DNA of 29,640 nt from Pelargonium cotyledonis. Taxonomy: Eukaryota; Streptophyta; Magnoliopsida; Geraniales; Geraniaceae. Below, piece after piece: positions 20,501 to 29,640 of this stretch. Where the stretch lies: assembly GCA_036897625.1 (NCBI GenBank), contig JAYMTA010000409.1, positions 1 to 29,640 of the forward strand, in the 5' to 3' direction. The position numbers and the translations under genes were made by a program. Position 1 is the stretch's first letter. Each line of letters opens with the position of its first letter. The notes below the pieces were generated by a model that worked only from the letters and a program-made list of their open reading frames with translations, was not told where the DNA came from and did not search any database.

Positions 20501-23500
20501 TCTACTTTATATGTGGATTATATCTTTAGTTCAATCTCACAAAATATCTAACGAAGGCATATCTGCATGATTCAGAAACAAGTTGCAGAAGTGACACATG
20601 TACAAGCACTTGAATGATTTAACTGCCAATTCTACCTTGGCTACTTAAAAATAAGAGCTAGCACTGTTTGAATCAGGAAGTGTACCTGCTGAGAGTACAC
20701 TTCTGGACCATAATCAGACGACCAGGTATTTTCTGCCTGATCACAATGTGAAGGTTCTGGCACATCAAAGTATTCATCAACTGCGTCATTGAGGCCCACC
20801 AGGCTTGCATATTCTGACGGTGTTTTGTCCACTTCTTCACCAAAACACTCCCTACTTGACACATACTCCATCATTGTCGGGGCATCAACAGTTTCATTCT
20901 CTTCACTTTGATGCAACCTACTATGTCTTCTTAACTCTCCTGATGAAAAATCCGAAGAATAGTCTTCTGTTTTTGTTCTAAACAACTCACGTAGTGCTGA
21001 GAAAGGAAAAAAGAAAAAACTTTAGTACCTAGTCAATAAATGACGTGAAACAGTAAATTCATAAATCAGTATCTTGTGAGCACCAGCAACTCTTCCAAGC
21101 ATTCGGATGGTTACAGATAGGGTTGAAGATGTTTGTAAATAAGATTTCCAAAATTTCCAATCAATAGCAAGCATGTGCTTTACAACTGATTGTTTCCGAT
21201 GGTTCACGGGAGATATAACATATCCTCCACCTGAAAACAGTGCTAAATGTTACCATCAGATCATCGATCAAAAGTTGAGATATCACATTACCACACGAAA
21301 TCACTAACATGTCAACATACCAGTGCTTGTTATATATAATTAATGATAACTGGATATGAAAAAGCAACTGAAAATCCTATGAACCCTACTATGCATAAAG
21401 AGAGGGCAAGGCTAAAAAAACAATGCAGCAGCAGTTAGAACCAAAAATAAATAAATAAACATATTACTTTTAAGGCAGGCGCGGACATAGCTTTTATGGG
21501 TCGGACATTTCTTGTGAAACACGGAATGATAAAGGATCACTGCAAAAGGATATAACAAAAAAATTACTTTTGAATGCAAACGAATCTGCTGATATAATCG
21601 TTTAAAGATTTCCTTCAAAAACATTCTAGTACCATATGTTCCATCGTCTTCCCTTCTCCAATAGCGCCGCAACAATAAATCTCTTCGACTCATTCCCCTG
21701 CAAGTTATCACACGTTAGAAATATGAACCTCTAAAAAAATGCAAACTCTCATAGATTTCCATATGAAAATATGTGATAAAACTTTAAAGGTCTAGACCCA
21801 ACCAAGGTAACCAATCGCTATACAACTGCATGTGGATTATATCCGTATGACCATCAAGGTGCTCAACCACACTACCCTTATGGAAACAGAAGTCCCATCT
21901 GCAAATCAAGTCGCAAAATTAATGTTATTAACCAGCAAATGTGATCACCTTTTGAGGATTGTTTAAACAAACTTCCATACCAATATACATCACAAGATCG
22001 TTAATTTTGCAATAGATAGGTTATTACTAAACAATGGAAAAAGATTCCTCATAAAGAAACATCCAATGCACTTACTGAGATCTTGACTGACCAAGAGACA
22101 TAAGTGCTTGGAAAATGGCTTCTGAAGTTCCATCAACCACACCCACAGCCATAACTGCAGGATGGTCATACCACTGCTGAGAACAGGAACATATTCAACA
22201 ATGTAATGCAGTTTATAACAAAATATTGGTGAAGCAGAATTCAGAATTCAGAATAGAAACTGACCGTCGCATGAGAATTTCTATCTTTTGCTTCTCTAAA
22301 AAGCCGAAGCCCTACAAAATACCCATGATGTTAGAAATTCGACTTTAGCTGCAAATTTAATATTACAAAATTTCAATCTTACCATTCTGACAGCCAAAGA
22401 TTGTCCAAGGTGAAGGAGAAACAACATCGGATGTAACTAGATCCGTATGAGTGGATGAATGAAGAGTCCAATCAAAATAACTATTGTCATTTATCTTCCT
22501 CAGACAACCCAATCTGTGTGCAAAAAAGAACTTGTTGAGTGCTGATAGTATTTAAGGAGTGTTAAAATGAAGAATGATGAAGAGCATCGCAATCACAAAC
22601 ATTGCCCAACAAGTTAAACAAAGTTTTTGCTAGTGAAGAGGTTCTTGCATAATTGAAAATGATAAGAAACATGTAGTGTATGTTAAATCAGATCATTTCC
22701 TAAATGCCGGCCATCTGCTCCTGGAGTTGGAACAACCCACGACATTATGTAGTGGATCTGGGCCACCCTGTATACATTTGGAAGCATTAGTTTCCTATCT
22801 TGAGGATACAAGTAAAGTTCTAGACTAATAAAAATGATCATCTCCGTACCTTCAAAGCTGTTTCTTGAAAAGATTGTATCCATCTTGCGGCTTCTTCAGG
22901 ACTGCTAGCTCCCAACTATGATATTTAGATATCGTAACTTATTCACGAAATCAGAAAATAAAACCAAAATTCTTTGATGAATTAGTTGGCACACCTTAAG
23001 TTGATCATTGTGATTAGAAGTATTAAACAGTGTAAATATAAAGAACACCTGCAGTGCAAACAGAACAGCCATTATAATTTATGAGAACACAAGGAAACAA
23101 GTCAAACAACACAACAGACATATTTTTTGGACATTTAACAAAATGAACATCACTGCACAAGAGGGACACCAAAAAAAAGTTGATACTTTTCTACTGATGC
23201 TCTCTCGTCCGTTGTCCGTGACACGAATGCATGAATCTATAACTGCACTTCGAACAGGATCCTGAGACAAAAAAGAAGAAGCTTTTCTTAATCTGTGAAA
23301 CAAACTGAACAACATTGAATGATGTTTGATCTTACCAATCCATGAAGTTTTTACTACGGGACAATTTATGGATGACTTCACTCGTGCTTTAACTTTCTGT
23401 AATGTTTTGCTAAGACAATGTGGAAGTAATTCCAAGATGAAACAATCATTATAACAGTGATTCACATAGCATCCATAAAATCCTCTGAATGCTATGACTC

Positions 23501-23907
23501 AAGCTTGGCGCTAACCAGTAAAGATTTTATCATTAAATTTTGAATTGAGTGACGTCTCCTCCACCAGTTTCATAGTTCTCTCTTTCTGATGCAATGTTTA
23601 TCTTTTCATTTGTTTTATGATAGACTCACATACTAAGCAGCACTAACAAAAATCATCATGATAATTAAACCCTCACGCAACACTAAAATCGCAAACATAT
23701 ATGTAAGAGAAAATCAAATTTGAAGAAAAATGAATGGGAGGGAACTAGAAGAACCTCATTTGTTGAAGTGGGCACTGATTTGAAGCTTCTGAGATGGTGT
23801 TCTTCGAGAACGAAGTAGCGTTTCCTCGAGTACTGTAACCCAATTCGATTCGAGCGTATGAGATACAACCAACCCGCCATTCTACTATCATTCTGCGAAA
23901 TAACCAT
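17540..23907 (-). CDS. EDR2L: EDR2-like protein (PH - START - DUF1336)
   Basis: Lipid-binding regulator of the plant EDR2 family. Arabidopsis EDR2 restrains salicylate-dependent defence and cell death. Twenty-one exons give 736 aa: 23907-23755, 23261-23187, 23048-22995, 22915-22850, 22767-22700, 22513-22383, 22311-22265, 22176-22076, 21898-21803, 21697-21633, 21539-21468, 21230-21084, 20996-20686, 20292-20232, 20104-19929, 19489-19388, 19081-19031, 18940-18797, 18521-18426, 18027-17926, 17632-17540. PH domain about 10-115 (GWLYLIRSNRIGLQYSRKRY); START about 180-390 (WDFCFHKGSVVEHLDGHTD, RRDLLLRRYWRREDDGTY); acidic linker 360-462; DUF1336 about 510-725 (PGSTTYSLALYYM, IEMAFLIQANTPEELPEYLL). 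The first ATG of the leader (23907) was chosen; an inner ATG at 23880 is possible. Intron 5 (22699-22514) appears to begin with GA. It matches what I recall of Arabidopsis At2g28320 in domains and length. Confidence 0.93.
17757..17912. repeat. Third relative of the GCGTTTGGATT repeat, in EDR2-like intron 20
   Basis: Contains TTGGTCATGAA, GAATGGGAATGA, GGAATCTCATTCATG, TTCCATTCTTGATTCCCATT and a terminal GATCCAAACGG, resembling the inverted end of the tandem copies at 17057-17450. Both ends are inexact and no target duplication was identified. Confidence 0.45.
18097..18299. mobile_element. Degenerate Stowaway MITE in EDR2-like intron 19
   Basis: The left end CTCCCTCCGTCACAAAATGA follows a TA (18095-18096), and an inverted ACTCATTTTGGGAC occurs at 18281-18294, after which the right terminus decays (AAGAATG instead of GGAGGGAG). 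The left end matches the complete element at 4644-4878. Confidence 0.7.
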
Positions 23908-24210
23908 TTACGAAATCACGATTCTCAGCAAACCCAGTGATTCGATTCCCTCGAAAATCACTTTCCAGAGTCCAAATCCGAAGAAAATGGAGAAACAGTC
24001 GTGTAACGACTCTGTCCACGGTCACAACAAAAACCCAGGTTTGTGGCGAAATAGACACTTCCCGATCCGATCCGATCCCGAACCCTAAGAGACGCAGAGA
24101 ATCCAATTTCAGTGAAAATGACGGTGCCTCTTTGAATTTGGTGGCAAAGCTCTCTCTTTTCTCTGCTTCCCTCTCTTTCTCTCTCGCTGCTATGCAACTG
24201 AATTTGGTGT

Positions 24211-24220
24211 TTATATAAGA
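24211..24220 (-). promoter_or_regulatory. EDR2-like gene TATA box and 5' leader start
   Basis: TCTTATATAA reads on the minus strand at 24220-24211, predicting transcription near 24185 and an unspliced leader of about 280 nt to ATG 23907. The first part of the leader is rich in GAGAGA. No ATG precedes 23907 in the leader as read. Confidence 0.6.
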
Positions 24221-24483
24221 CAAAGATTGCCGGAGAAGTAACGCTGATGCGAAATGACTTTACTACCCTTCCCGCAATTTTTTTGTTTTCTATCAAAAAG
24301 AGTTTACCTCCTTATTTTATGTCCAATTTGCATAGAGCCAATTTTGATTGATTTTCAAATCGGATTGGACGGAGCAAATTTGTACAAACTCATATATTTT
24401 ACATCAGACAAAAAACTCTCAGTCATGATTTATTGGCTCAGACTCTCCGCCAATAAATTATGACCAATTAGGTGATGCTACAT

Positions 24484-24810
24484 TTGGGGCCGTCTCAAGA
24501 ATTTTAGGGGCTTTGTGCCAAAATTTATGTTTGGGCCCCAAATTTTTTAAATAATAAACAAATAGAGATAGTATAAAATAGTTGATTAAATACAAAGGTA
24601 CAAGTTTTCCAAAAGTTAGAAATTGAATTAATCTGACTTCTATTGCAGTTTATAATCGCAGTTAATAACTGCAGCTAAAATTTCAAATTTTTACAATATA
24701 GCAGTTTATAACCGCATTTAATAAGTACTATTATTGCAGTTTATAACCGTAGATAATAGCTGCAGCTAAAAGTACAAAACTCACACACACCCTAAGAGCC
24801 GACCCTAGCC
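24484..24810. mobile_element. hAT-like non-autonomous element with internal subterminal repeats
   Basis: The left end reads GGGGCCGTCTCAAGAATTTT; the right end, inverted, reads GGGTCGGCTCTTAGGG, a degenerate pair resembling the plant hAT terminus. Near the right end a motif GCAGTTTATAACCGCA with an associated CTGCAGCTAAAA recurs three times (near 24646, 24701 and 24737), like transposase-binding subterminal repeats. CTACATTTG and CCACATTTG flank the ends imperfectly. No coding capacity. Confidence 0.5.
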
Positions 24811-25086
24811 ACATTTGCTATTTAAACTCAAACCTGTTCCAATGAACTTTTGAGCGTGGTGCGCCCCGTCCGAATTCATTTTGTTTCTTTCTTGGCTGAA
24901 AGTCTTAGTCAATTAATATAGGCCGAGATTCTTGATACCCTTTTTACATTACAATTCTTTAAAATTGATCTGAAACTTATCACCGCGATGTATTTTTGTC
25001 GGTCATGGGTTAAAATAATTCAAATTATCAGCTCTATTAGAATGATATTTATTATGAAACAGAAATAATAATGTTTCGCCATATCA

Positions 25087-25190
25087 CAAGGCATTGAGTC
25101 AAACGGTTTAAGCGCTTTGTATTTTTTATTGAGATCTCAAGTTCGAGTTTCTTTACCAGTAGTATAGAGTGGAGTTTAATTTTGGTTAAA
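25087..25190 (+). repeat. SINE-like relic related to the 2745-2849 element
   Basis: The head AGTCAAACGGTTTAAGCG followed by GAGATCTCAAGTTCGAGTTT parallels the head of the element at 2745-2849, and the segment ends in GGTTAAAAAATGAG. No target duplication is visible, so this is probably an old, decayed copy. Confidence 0.5.
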
Positions 25191-25199
25191 AAATGAGAG

Positions 25200-26230
25200 C
25201 TATTCTTATGTTTAGAAAAAAGAGTTAATGAGCAATGACAAATTTAAGTTCACGTATAAAATTCGGGGATCATAGATTAATAACAAGGGTGTGCATGAAG
25301 TGACTTTTATGAAGATGGATGGGTGACCCATACCTATTTCTAAAATTGGCAAAAAAATGTTGGTTGGTAGGAAACAACAACATTTAAAGTCATGAACAAT
25401 CATATCAATCCAACCTTGGCATCTTCCAACTAGTACTTGCCAATTTGTTCTTCCCAATGCATTCAAATCATACTCCATTCTCAATGGTTGACTTTTCAAT
25501 GCAATAATGCTCATTTCAATTATTTACATCCATTTATACTTTGAGTTGTATCAAATTTTGGATTGTAGTTCACGGACATCCGGAATTCATTTCCGCATAA
25601 AATTGACTTATTTTAATTCTTTTATTTGGATCAATTTGGAACAGATAAATTCGCTTATTTGTGTTCAGATTTAAATTCTGATTATTCTTTATCAACTCAA
25701 ATTTGAACAAATCTGATTCGAAATCTATATTGCCAACTCTATTCATCATCCATAATTGGTTGTTTCATTTACAATTGTTTCAGTATTGAACTTATTGTCA
25801 TTGTTACTCGTTTCGTTTCAAAATAAGTGTCGTGCTTTATGTTTTGAGAAAAAATAAGAAATTGTTGGAACAAATCCAATCCGTAATTTTGCATGAAAAA
25901 CCTTATCCAATTCAATCCGGAAATCCATTGATTTTATGTTGGAGAAGATTTCTTATGGCTGCATATTCGAATCTAAATTGACAACTCTAAGAAGCTTAAA
26001 CAATCATTCGAAGAAAAAAGAACAACATTTCAGGCCTGCCAAACTTCCAAACAAGCACCATGTGGTGTTTTGAAAGAAACCAGACAATTGACACAAACAC
26101 AAGCTTATGAGTTGTGAGAGTTATGACCACCTATCCTCACAACGAATGCTAATGCTATTTTCACAACTTCCTGTCCCCAGCTGTTCATGCATATATATCA
26201 CCATCATATGAGTAATGAATCTGGTCCCGA
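25200..26230. other. Intergenic DNA between the EDR2-like and transporter genes
   Basis: AT-rich DNA. A 100-codon minus-strand frame at 25514-25212 has no recognised motif or family. Near 25806-25850 a sequence reading ACTCGTTTCGTTTCAAAATAAG resembles one end of a Stowaway element without a partner. No gene identified. Confidence 0.3.
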
Positions 26231-26232
26231 GT

Positions 26233-26460
26233 TTACCCAAATTTAACGCAAGACGTGTACAATAAATATGACCAGGGAAGATTCAAGAACGGGAAATTTA
26301 TTTCAACATTCAAGATTTGTGTAGCACAAGTGGAAAAAAGAAAAAGTCTCAAGGAAAAGAGAGTACTTGCTTGGTTTCCTGTAATCGACACGTTCAATCT
26401 TTCAGGATCACTATAGGTAATCTTCCCACCTAGAAGTGCAGTTGTATCCTTGTATTCAAT
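26233..26460 (-). pseudogene. Second, copy-like terminal exon of the UXT gene
   Basis: After an acceptor TTGCAG (ending 26461), a phase-0 frame begins IEYKDTTALLGGKITYSDPE and stops at 26233 (75 aa). Its start parallels the normal last exon 56 bp upstream (VLQKDTTSLLGLQEIENH): KDTT(A/S)LLG is shared and the DNA is similar across that stretch. Splicing from the exon 6 donor (26698) to 26461 would keep the frame, so it could be an alternative last exon. It could equally be a relic of a duplicated gene end. The part after the match is not recognisable. Confidence 0.45.
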
Positions 26461-26515
26461 CTGCAACAAGTCACACTGAGTTTTTCAATTCCACGAAATG
26501 TCCTGAAACTATCGC

Positions 26516-28751
26516 TCAAACAAGCGAGCCCTTGTTTTTCTTAACGTCGTGATTTTCTATCTCTTGAAGACCCAACAGTGATGTGGTATCCTTTTGAAGA
26601 ACCTGCAATAAAGTATTATCAAAGTTTCAATATCAAGTTTGTCATAACTAAATTCAGACTCAGATAGAATCCAAAGAGAGAGAGAGAGAGAGAGAGACCT
26701 GAGCCCCGAGAAAACCCGGTTGTTTATTTTTGTATTCCTGGATACTGAAATATGAATATAAGCCCATTCCAAAAATGGCTATGAGTATGCCCATGATGTT
26801 CCTCCACGTAAAAGGGTCACCAAGTAGAGTGTAGCCCAATGTAAGAACAAGGCATGTCTTCAGGTGCCCTAGCACTTGATATGTAACCGGTGATGTTTTT
26901 CCGATAACCAAAAAGGTACTAAAGTTCACAGCTACAGAAATAAGGCACGAAAGGGTGATAACTGCCTGCATAAATTAAAATGCAAATATTCACAACTCAT
27001 CTACCACTATCCTATCAGTTTGCATGCGATCATAACAAGGATGTGTAGATTCATCCAAACACTATATCGACATAGACCTGGTAAATTGGGTCGTGGGCCT
27101 GATGAAAAGTTGTCCGATAAAACACGTGTATGTTTTGGCCCGTCCTGTTCAGGCCGGTGGCCCGTATTTCCAGATATATATCTACATGACCTATGTTTGG
27201 AGTGCAGGTGTAGTATCACTTGTGTACATGCATAAAGATATTAAGACAAAGATAGACATACCACGACTATATTAGTATAATCAAAGGCGAAGACGCTTTT
27301 CTTTGTTAGGTACTGATCAAGTATAGGGCCTGAGAGAAAGAGAATAGATGATTGGAATGGGGATGATTGGTATAATAGCTGTGTAGAGGAGACACTGAGT
27401 CTCTTCTGTATTGTATTTGTAAGCTGAATGGAGCAGTGGGTTAAGGATGAACTTTAATTTAAGCCGTAGAAAAAAAAAACATAAGGAATATAAATATCGA
27501 GTGTGTATAAATAATAAATATGATACTTGTAAAGAAAAAAGAAGTCAAAGGATACAATTTGACCAATGCATGTTGTTAATATAGCCAGAAGAGCGAGAAC
27601 TGATCCAACGAGATTGAGCTGGAGGTCAGTTACAGAGGCAATGCCAACTCCAATGAGTAAAACGAAAAGAGCAAGCTTTATATTCTGGCTGCAAGAAGTT
27701 TAAAACCTTCAAAATGAGCTTGGGGAAAAGTAAAAAAACAAAAACAACCTTGATAATTGTTAGTTTTGGTCTCTCAAATGCATGTAACCTGAATTGCTTT
27801 TTCAGGAAAATAGTTTCCAATAGCACAGTGAATGGTATGATTGCAAGTTTTGTCATCTGTAAAGAAAGAAAAAAAAAAAGAAGAAAAGAGGTTAAGCTTT
27901 GAATCCAAATACAACGGCACTATAAAATTCATGTGATCCATTTCTTCATTATCCATTAATGTTCTACAGTATATTTTCATTCGAAATTATTGGAGAGGTT
28001 AATTCTACTAATAACTATACTTCATGATTCAGCTCGCTCGCCTCTAATGAGTAACGAAATTGCTATTTCAGAATATATCAATGAAAGAATGCCAAATGGT
28101 AATGAACAACAGAACAACCTCTTACTTTCTATATCCTTTTATGATTTAAGTTGTTTTAGTAATTATATCAATATATATCCAACTATTTAATATAGTAAAG
28201 TAAGAAATAGTTTACAAGGAAATCAACCTGATAGAACCCAACAGAGTTGAATCCCAAAGTCAAGTTGAGAAGTCCAATGGAAATGCCATTAAGAATGCCA
28301 AAGAGTATCACAGTTTTCATGTCAATTGATTTAGTCTCAAAGAATTTGAGGCGCTGTGCCACGTAAAGGGTGAAGAATGTAGACATGAGGTGCCAACTAG
28401 TGAGTGTAGTAGCTGCATTAAAGGAAGTGAGAAGTAAATGAGAAAACGTATTAACCCTGAATTAGATTATGAGTGGAATGTAAGTTTGAAGATAAAAGAA
28501 ATCGCAAGAAAAATGAATTTCCAGCCGTGTTTATTGGAGCATCTCAAATCAAACAGGACATTTTCATCTATCAATGGTTAGCAATTAACACTGTATGAAT
28601 GAATGAATGATATGGAGACAATAATTTTACCGAAATTGAAGTCGAGATTGCTCATCAATGCTTTGTTGCAGATGACGATGGAGACAGATGATGCCACTGA
28701 AAGAAGCAGTGCACCCATAACACCTGACTGGGAGCTTGAAATGTCTCCCAT
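26516..28751 (-). CDS. UXT: UDP-xylose transporter (nucleotide sugar transporter, NST-KT family)
   Basis: Multi-span Golgi/ER antiporter of the drug/metabolite transporter superfamily. UXT1-3 of Arabidopsis carry UDP-xylose into the lumen for xylan and other wall polymers. Seven exons give 340 aa: 28751-28631, 28412-28228, 27856-27789, 27688-27556, 27423-27262, 26965-26699, 26602-26516. Signature stretches are GALLLSVASSVSIVICNKAL (N-terminal helix), TLTSWHLM, GILNGISIGLLNLTLGFNSV, MTKLAIIPFTVLLET, GVGIASVTDLQLN, LTNTIQKRL, and the family core FLVIGKTSPVTYQVLGHLK near residues 243-260. The C-terminus KDTTSLLG followed by a Lys-rich tail is that of UXT proteins. Substrate is by family, not shown. 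The start matches the UXT MGE/MGD opening and follows a leader intron acceptor. LDFNF replaces the usual LGFPF in the first loop. Confidence 0.94.
26675..26696. repeat. (AG)11 microsatellite abutting the UXT exon 6 donor
   Basis: Eleven AG repeats on the plus strand; on the sense strand the intron reads GGTCTCTCTC from its first bases, so the microsatellite begins at the donor itself (exon ends at 26699). Confidence 0.9.
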
Positions 28752-28752
28752 C

Positions 28753-29375
28753 CTACATGAAATTTAGTCATAGAAAGGTTAGGGTGACAGATGTTTGCCT
28801 TTGAGTAATTGCAATCATAATACAAATCATATTGCAAATTCTAATTTGAGAAAGCATCAAATAATTCTATGTCCATTATAGAACTAGTCAAAGTGCACCT
28901 TAAGCCAGTAAACATTATTTCATAACACGCGATACAGAATCACAAGTTTTTGTAGTGTTCTTCCTTCACTAATATTTCTCAGACTTCTGAACTTCGGAAC
29001 AGCAAAGGATTTATTTATTTTTGAGAAAACTAAACCCATATTTGTTTTTCTATCCCAAAATGATAATTAAGTGAACATTACACACAATACTGATGCCTAT
29101 TCAATTAAAGTTCATGCTAGCATATAATAGCATAGATTACATAGTCAACACAAACCATCAGAGTATACATATTGAACTCAGAAACGAAAATAACTTGGTC
29201 ATCAAATATAAATGGAACCCAGAATAGCACAATAACAGACATACCTGTTTCAGATAATCCCCAAAATTATCCAACAACAAGAGAGTTTGAACTGTGAAAA
29301 GCAAGAATCAGAAAATAAGAATCATGAGAGAATTAACAAAAAAAATAATAAGAGTAAAGATGAAAAAACCCATAC
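28753..29375 (-). other. Two 5'UTR introns of the UXT gene
   Basis: Leader intron 2 runs from donor GTATGT at 29244 to acceptor TAG at 28753, one base before the start codon. A leader exon spans 29291-29245, and leader intron 1 runs from donor GTATGG at 29375 to acceptor TTTTCACAG ending 29292. The first leader exon therefore ends at 29376. Boundaries are from consensus only. Confidence 0.55.
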
Positions 29376-29596
29376 CTCTGAAGGTGGTAGGTTCCTTTAA
29401 ATCTGACTTCTGTTGGCAACAAAAGGAGGAAATCAAAACCCTAGAATGTGAAACTCAATATCAATGTCAAAGCATTAGATTTCATTTAGCAACCTTAATT
29501 TGCATGTATATACTTAACAACCGTTTTGGAAACCCTAGGCACCTATGAATCTGGATTTGAGTTCGAATCATCAAAAGATTTAGGTTACATAAGGGA

Positions 29597-29599
<3 letters not shown>

Positions 29600-29628
<29 letters not shown>
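29600..29628. repeat. (TA)n microsatellite at the probable UXT core promoter
   Basis: A 29-nt TA tract. On the minus strand it ends TATATAAAACTCCC, so the repeat supplies the TATA box, with transcription expected near 29570. Confidence 0.6.
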
Positions 29629-29631
<3 letters not shown>

Positions 29632-29640
29632 TACTAATTA

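Noticed and set aside
23888..24296. Several overlapping frames on both strands upstream of the EDR2-like start
   Set aside because: They cover its 5' leader and promoter. None matches a family, and the real coding frame begins at 23907.
25212..25514. 100-codon minus-strand frame between the EDR2-like and UXT genes
   Set aside because: Begins plausibly but turns into AT-rich hydrophobic sequence, with no recognised motif, splice partner or promoter.
1..29640. CRISPR array, integron, plasmid or viral integration
   Set aside because: Nothing of the kind. Gene structure, introns and repeats are those of ordinary plant nuclear euchromatin.

Overview
The window is nuclear DNA of a flowering plant, almost certainly a core eudicot. 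Evidence: many short GT-AG introns with T-rich acceptors, AT-rich intergenic DNA, plant MITEs, SINEs and a TRIM element, and plant-specific protein families. The species cannot be fixed from the sequence alone. All five protein-coding genes lie head-to-tail on the minus strand. Exon models were built by hand from splice sites, reading phase and family similarity recalled from memory.

Layout, left to right. 1-600: 5' end of an ARF10/16-type auxin response factor (B3-domain N-terminus), running off the left edge, with leader uORFs and a TATA box. 601-6180: long intergenic stretch with SINE-like elements, a GC-richer island with G-box/TGACG motifs (3690-4250), a complete Stowaway MITE, a TGGGCY cluster, a degenerate tRNA-Ser(GCU), and a 413-bp foldback MITE with a perfect 9-bp target duplication. 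6377-9705: GATA10/11/13-type GATA factor whose first intron (1.8 kb) is largely minisatellite. 11065-15163: complete 12-exon TPST (tyrosylprotein sulfotransferase, 493 aa) with a TRIM retroelement in its last intron and a uORF whose stop abuts the start codon. 15.8-17.5 kb: intergenic, with diverged tandem repeats. 17540-23907: complete 21-exon EDR2-like PH-START-DUF1336 protein (736 aa), one intron of which appears to use a GA-AG splice pair. 24.2-26.2 kb: intergenic, with a hAT-like MITE and a SINE relic. 26516-28751: complete 7-exon UDP-xylose-transporter-type nucleotide sugar transporter (340 aa), with a second copy-like terminal exon just downstream and at least two 5'UTR introns.

The genes are functionally diverse: auxin transcription, GATA transcription, sulfation of secreted peptides, lipid-binding defence-type protein, and nucleotide-sugar import for cell-wall synthesis. 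They are not an operon or pathway cluster. Their order looks like an ancestral block whose Arabidopsis descendants, as I recall, are split between chromosome 2 (ARF10, GATA13, the PH-START gene, UXT1) and chromosome 1 (GATA10/11, TPST). I found no convincing new biological system. The most unusual items are the apparent GA-AG intron, the duplicated transporter terminal exon, the 9-nt first coding segment of the GATA gene, the abutting TPST uORF, and the intronic TRIM.
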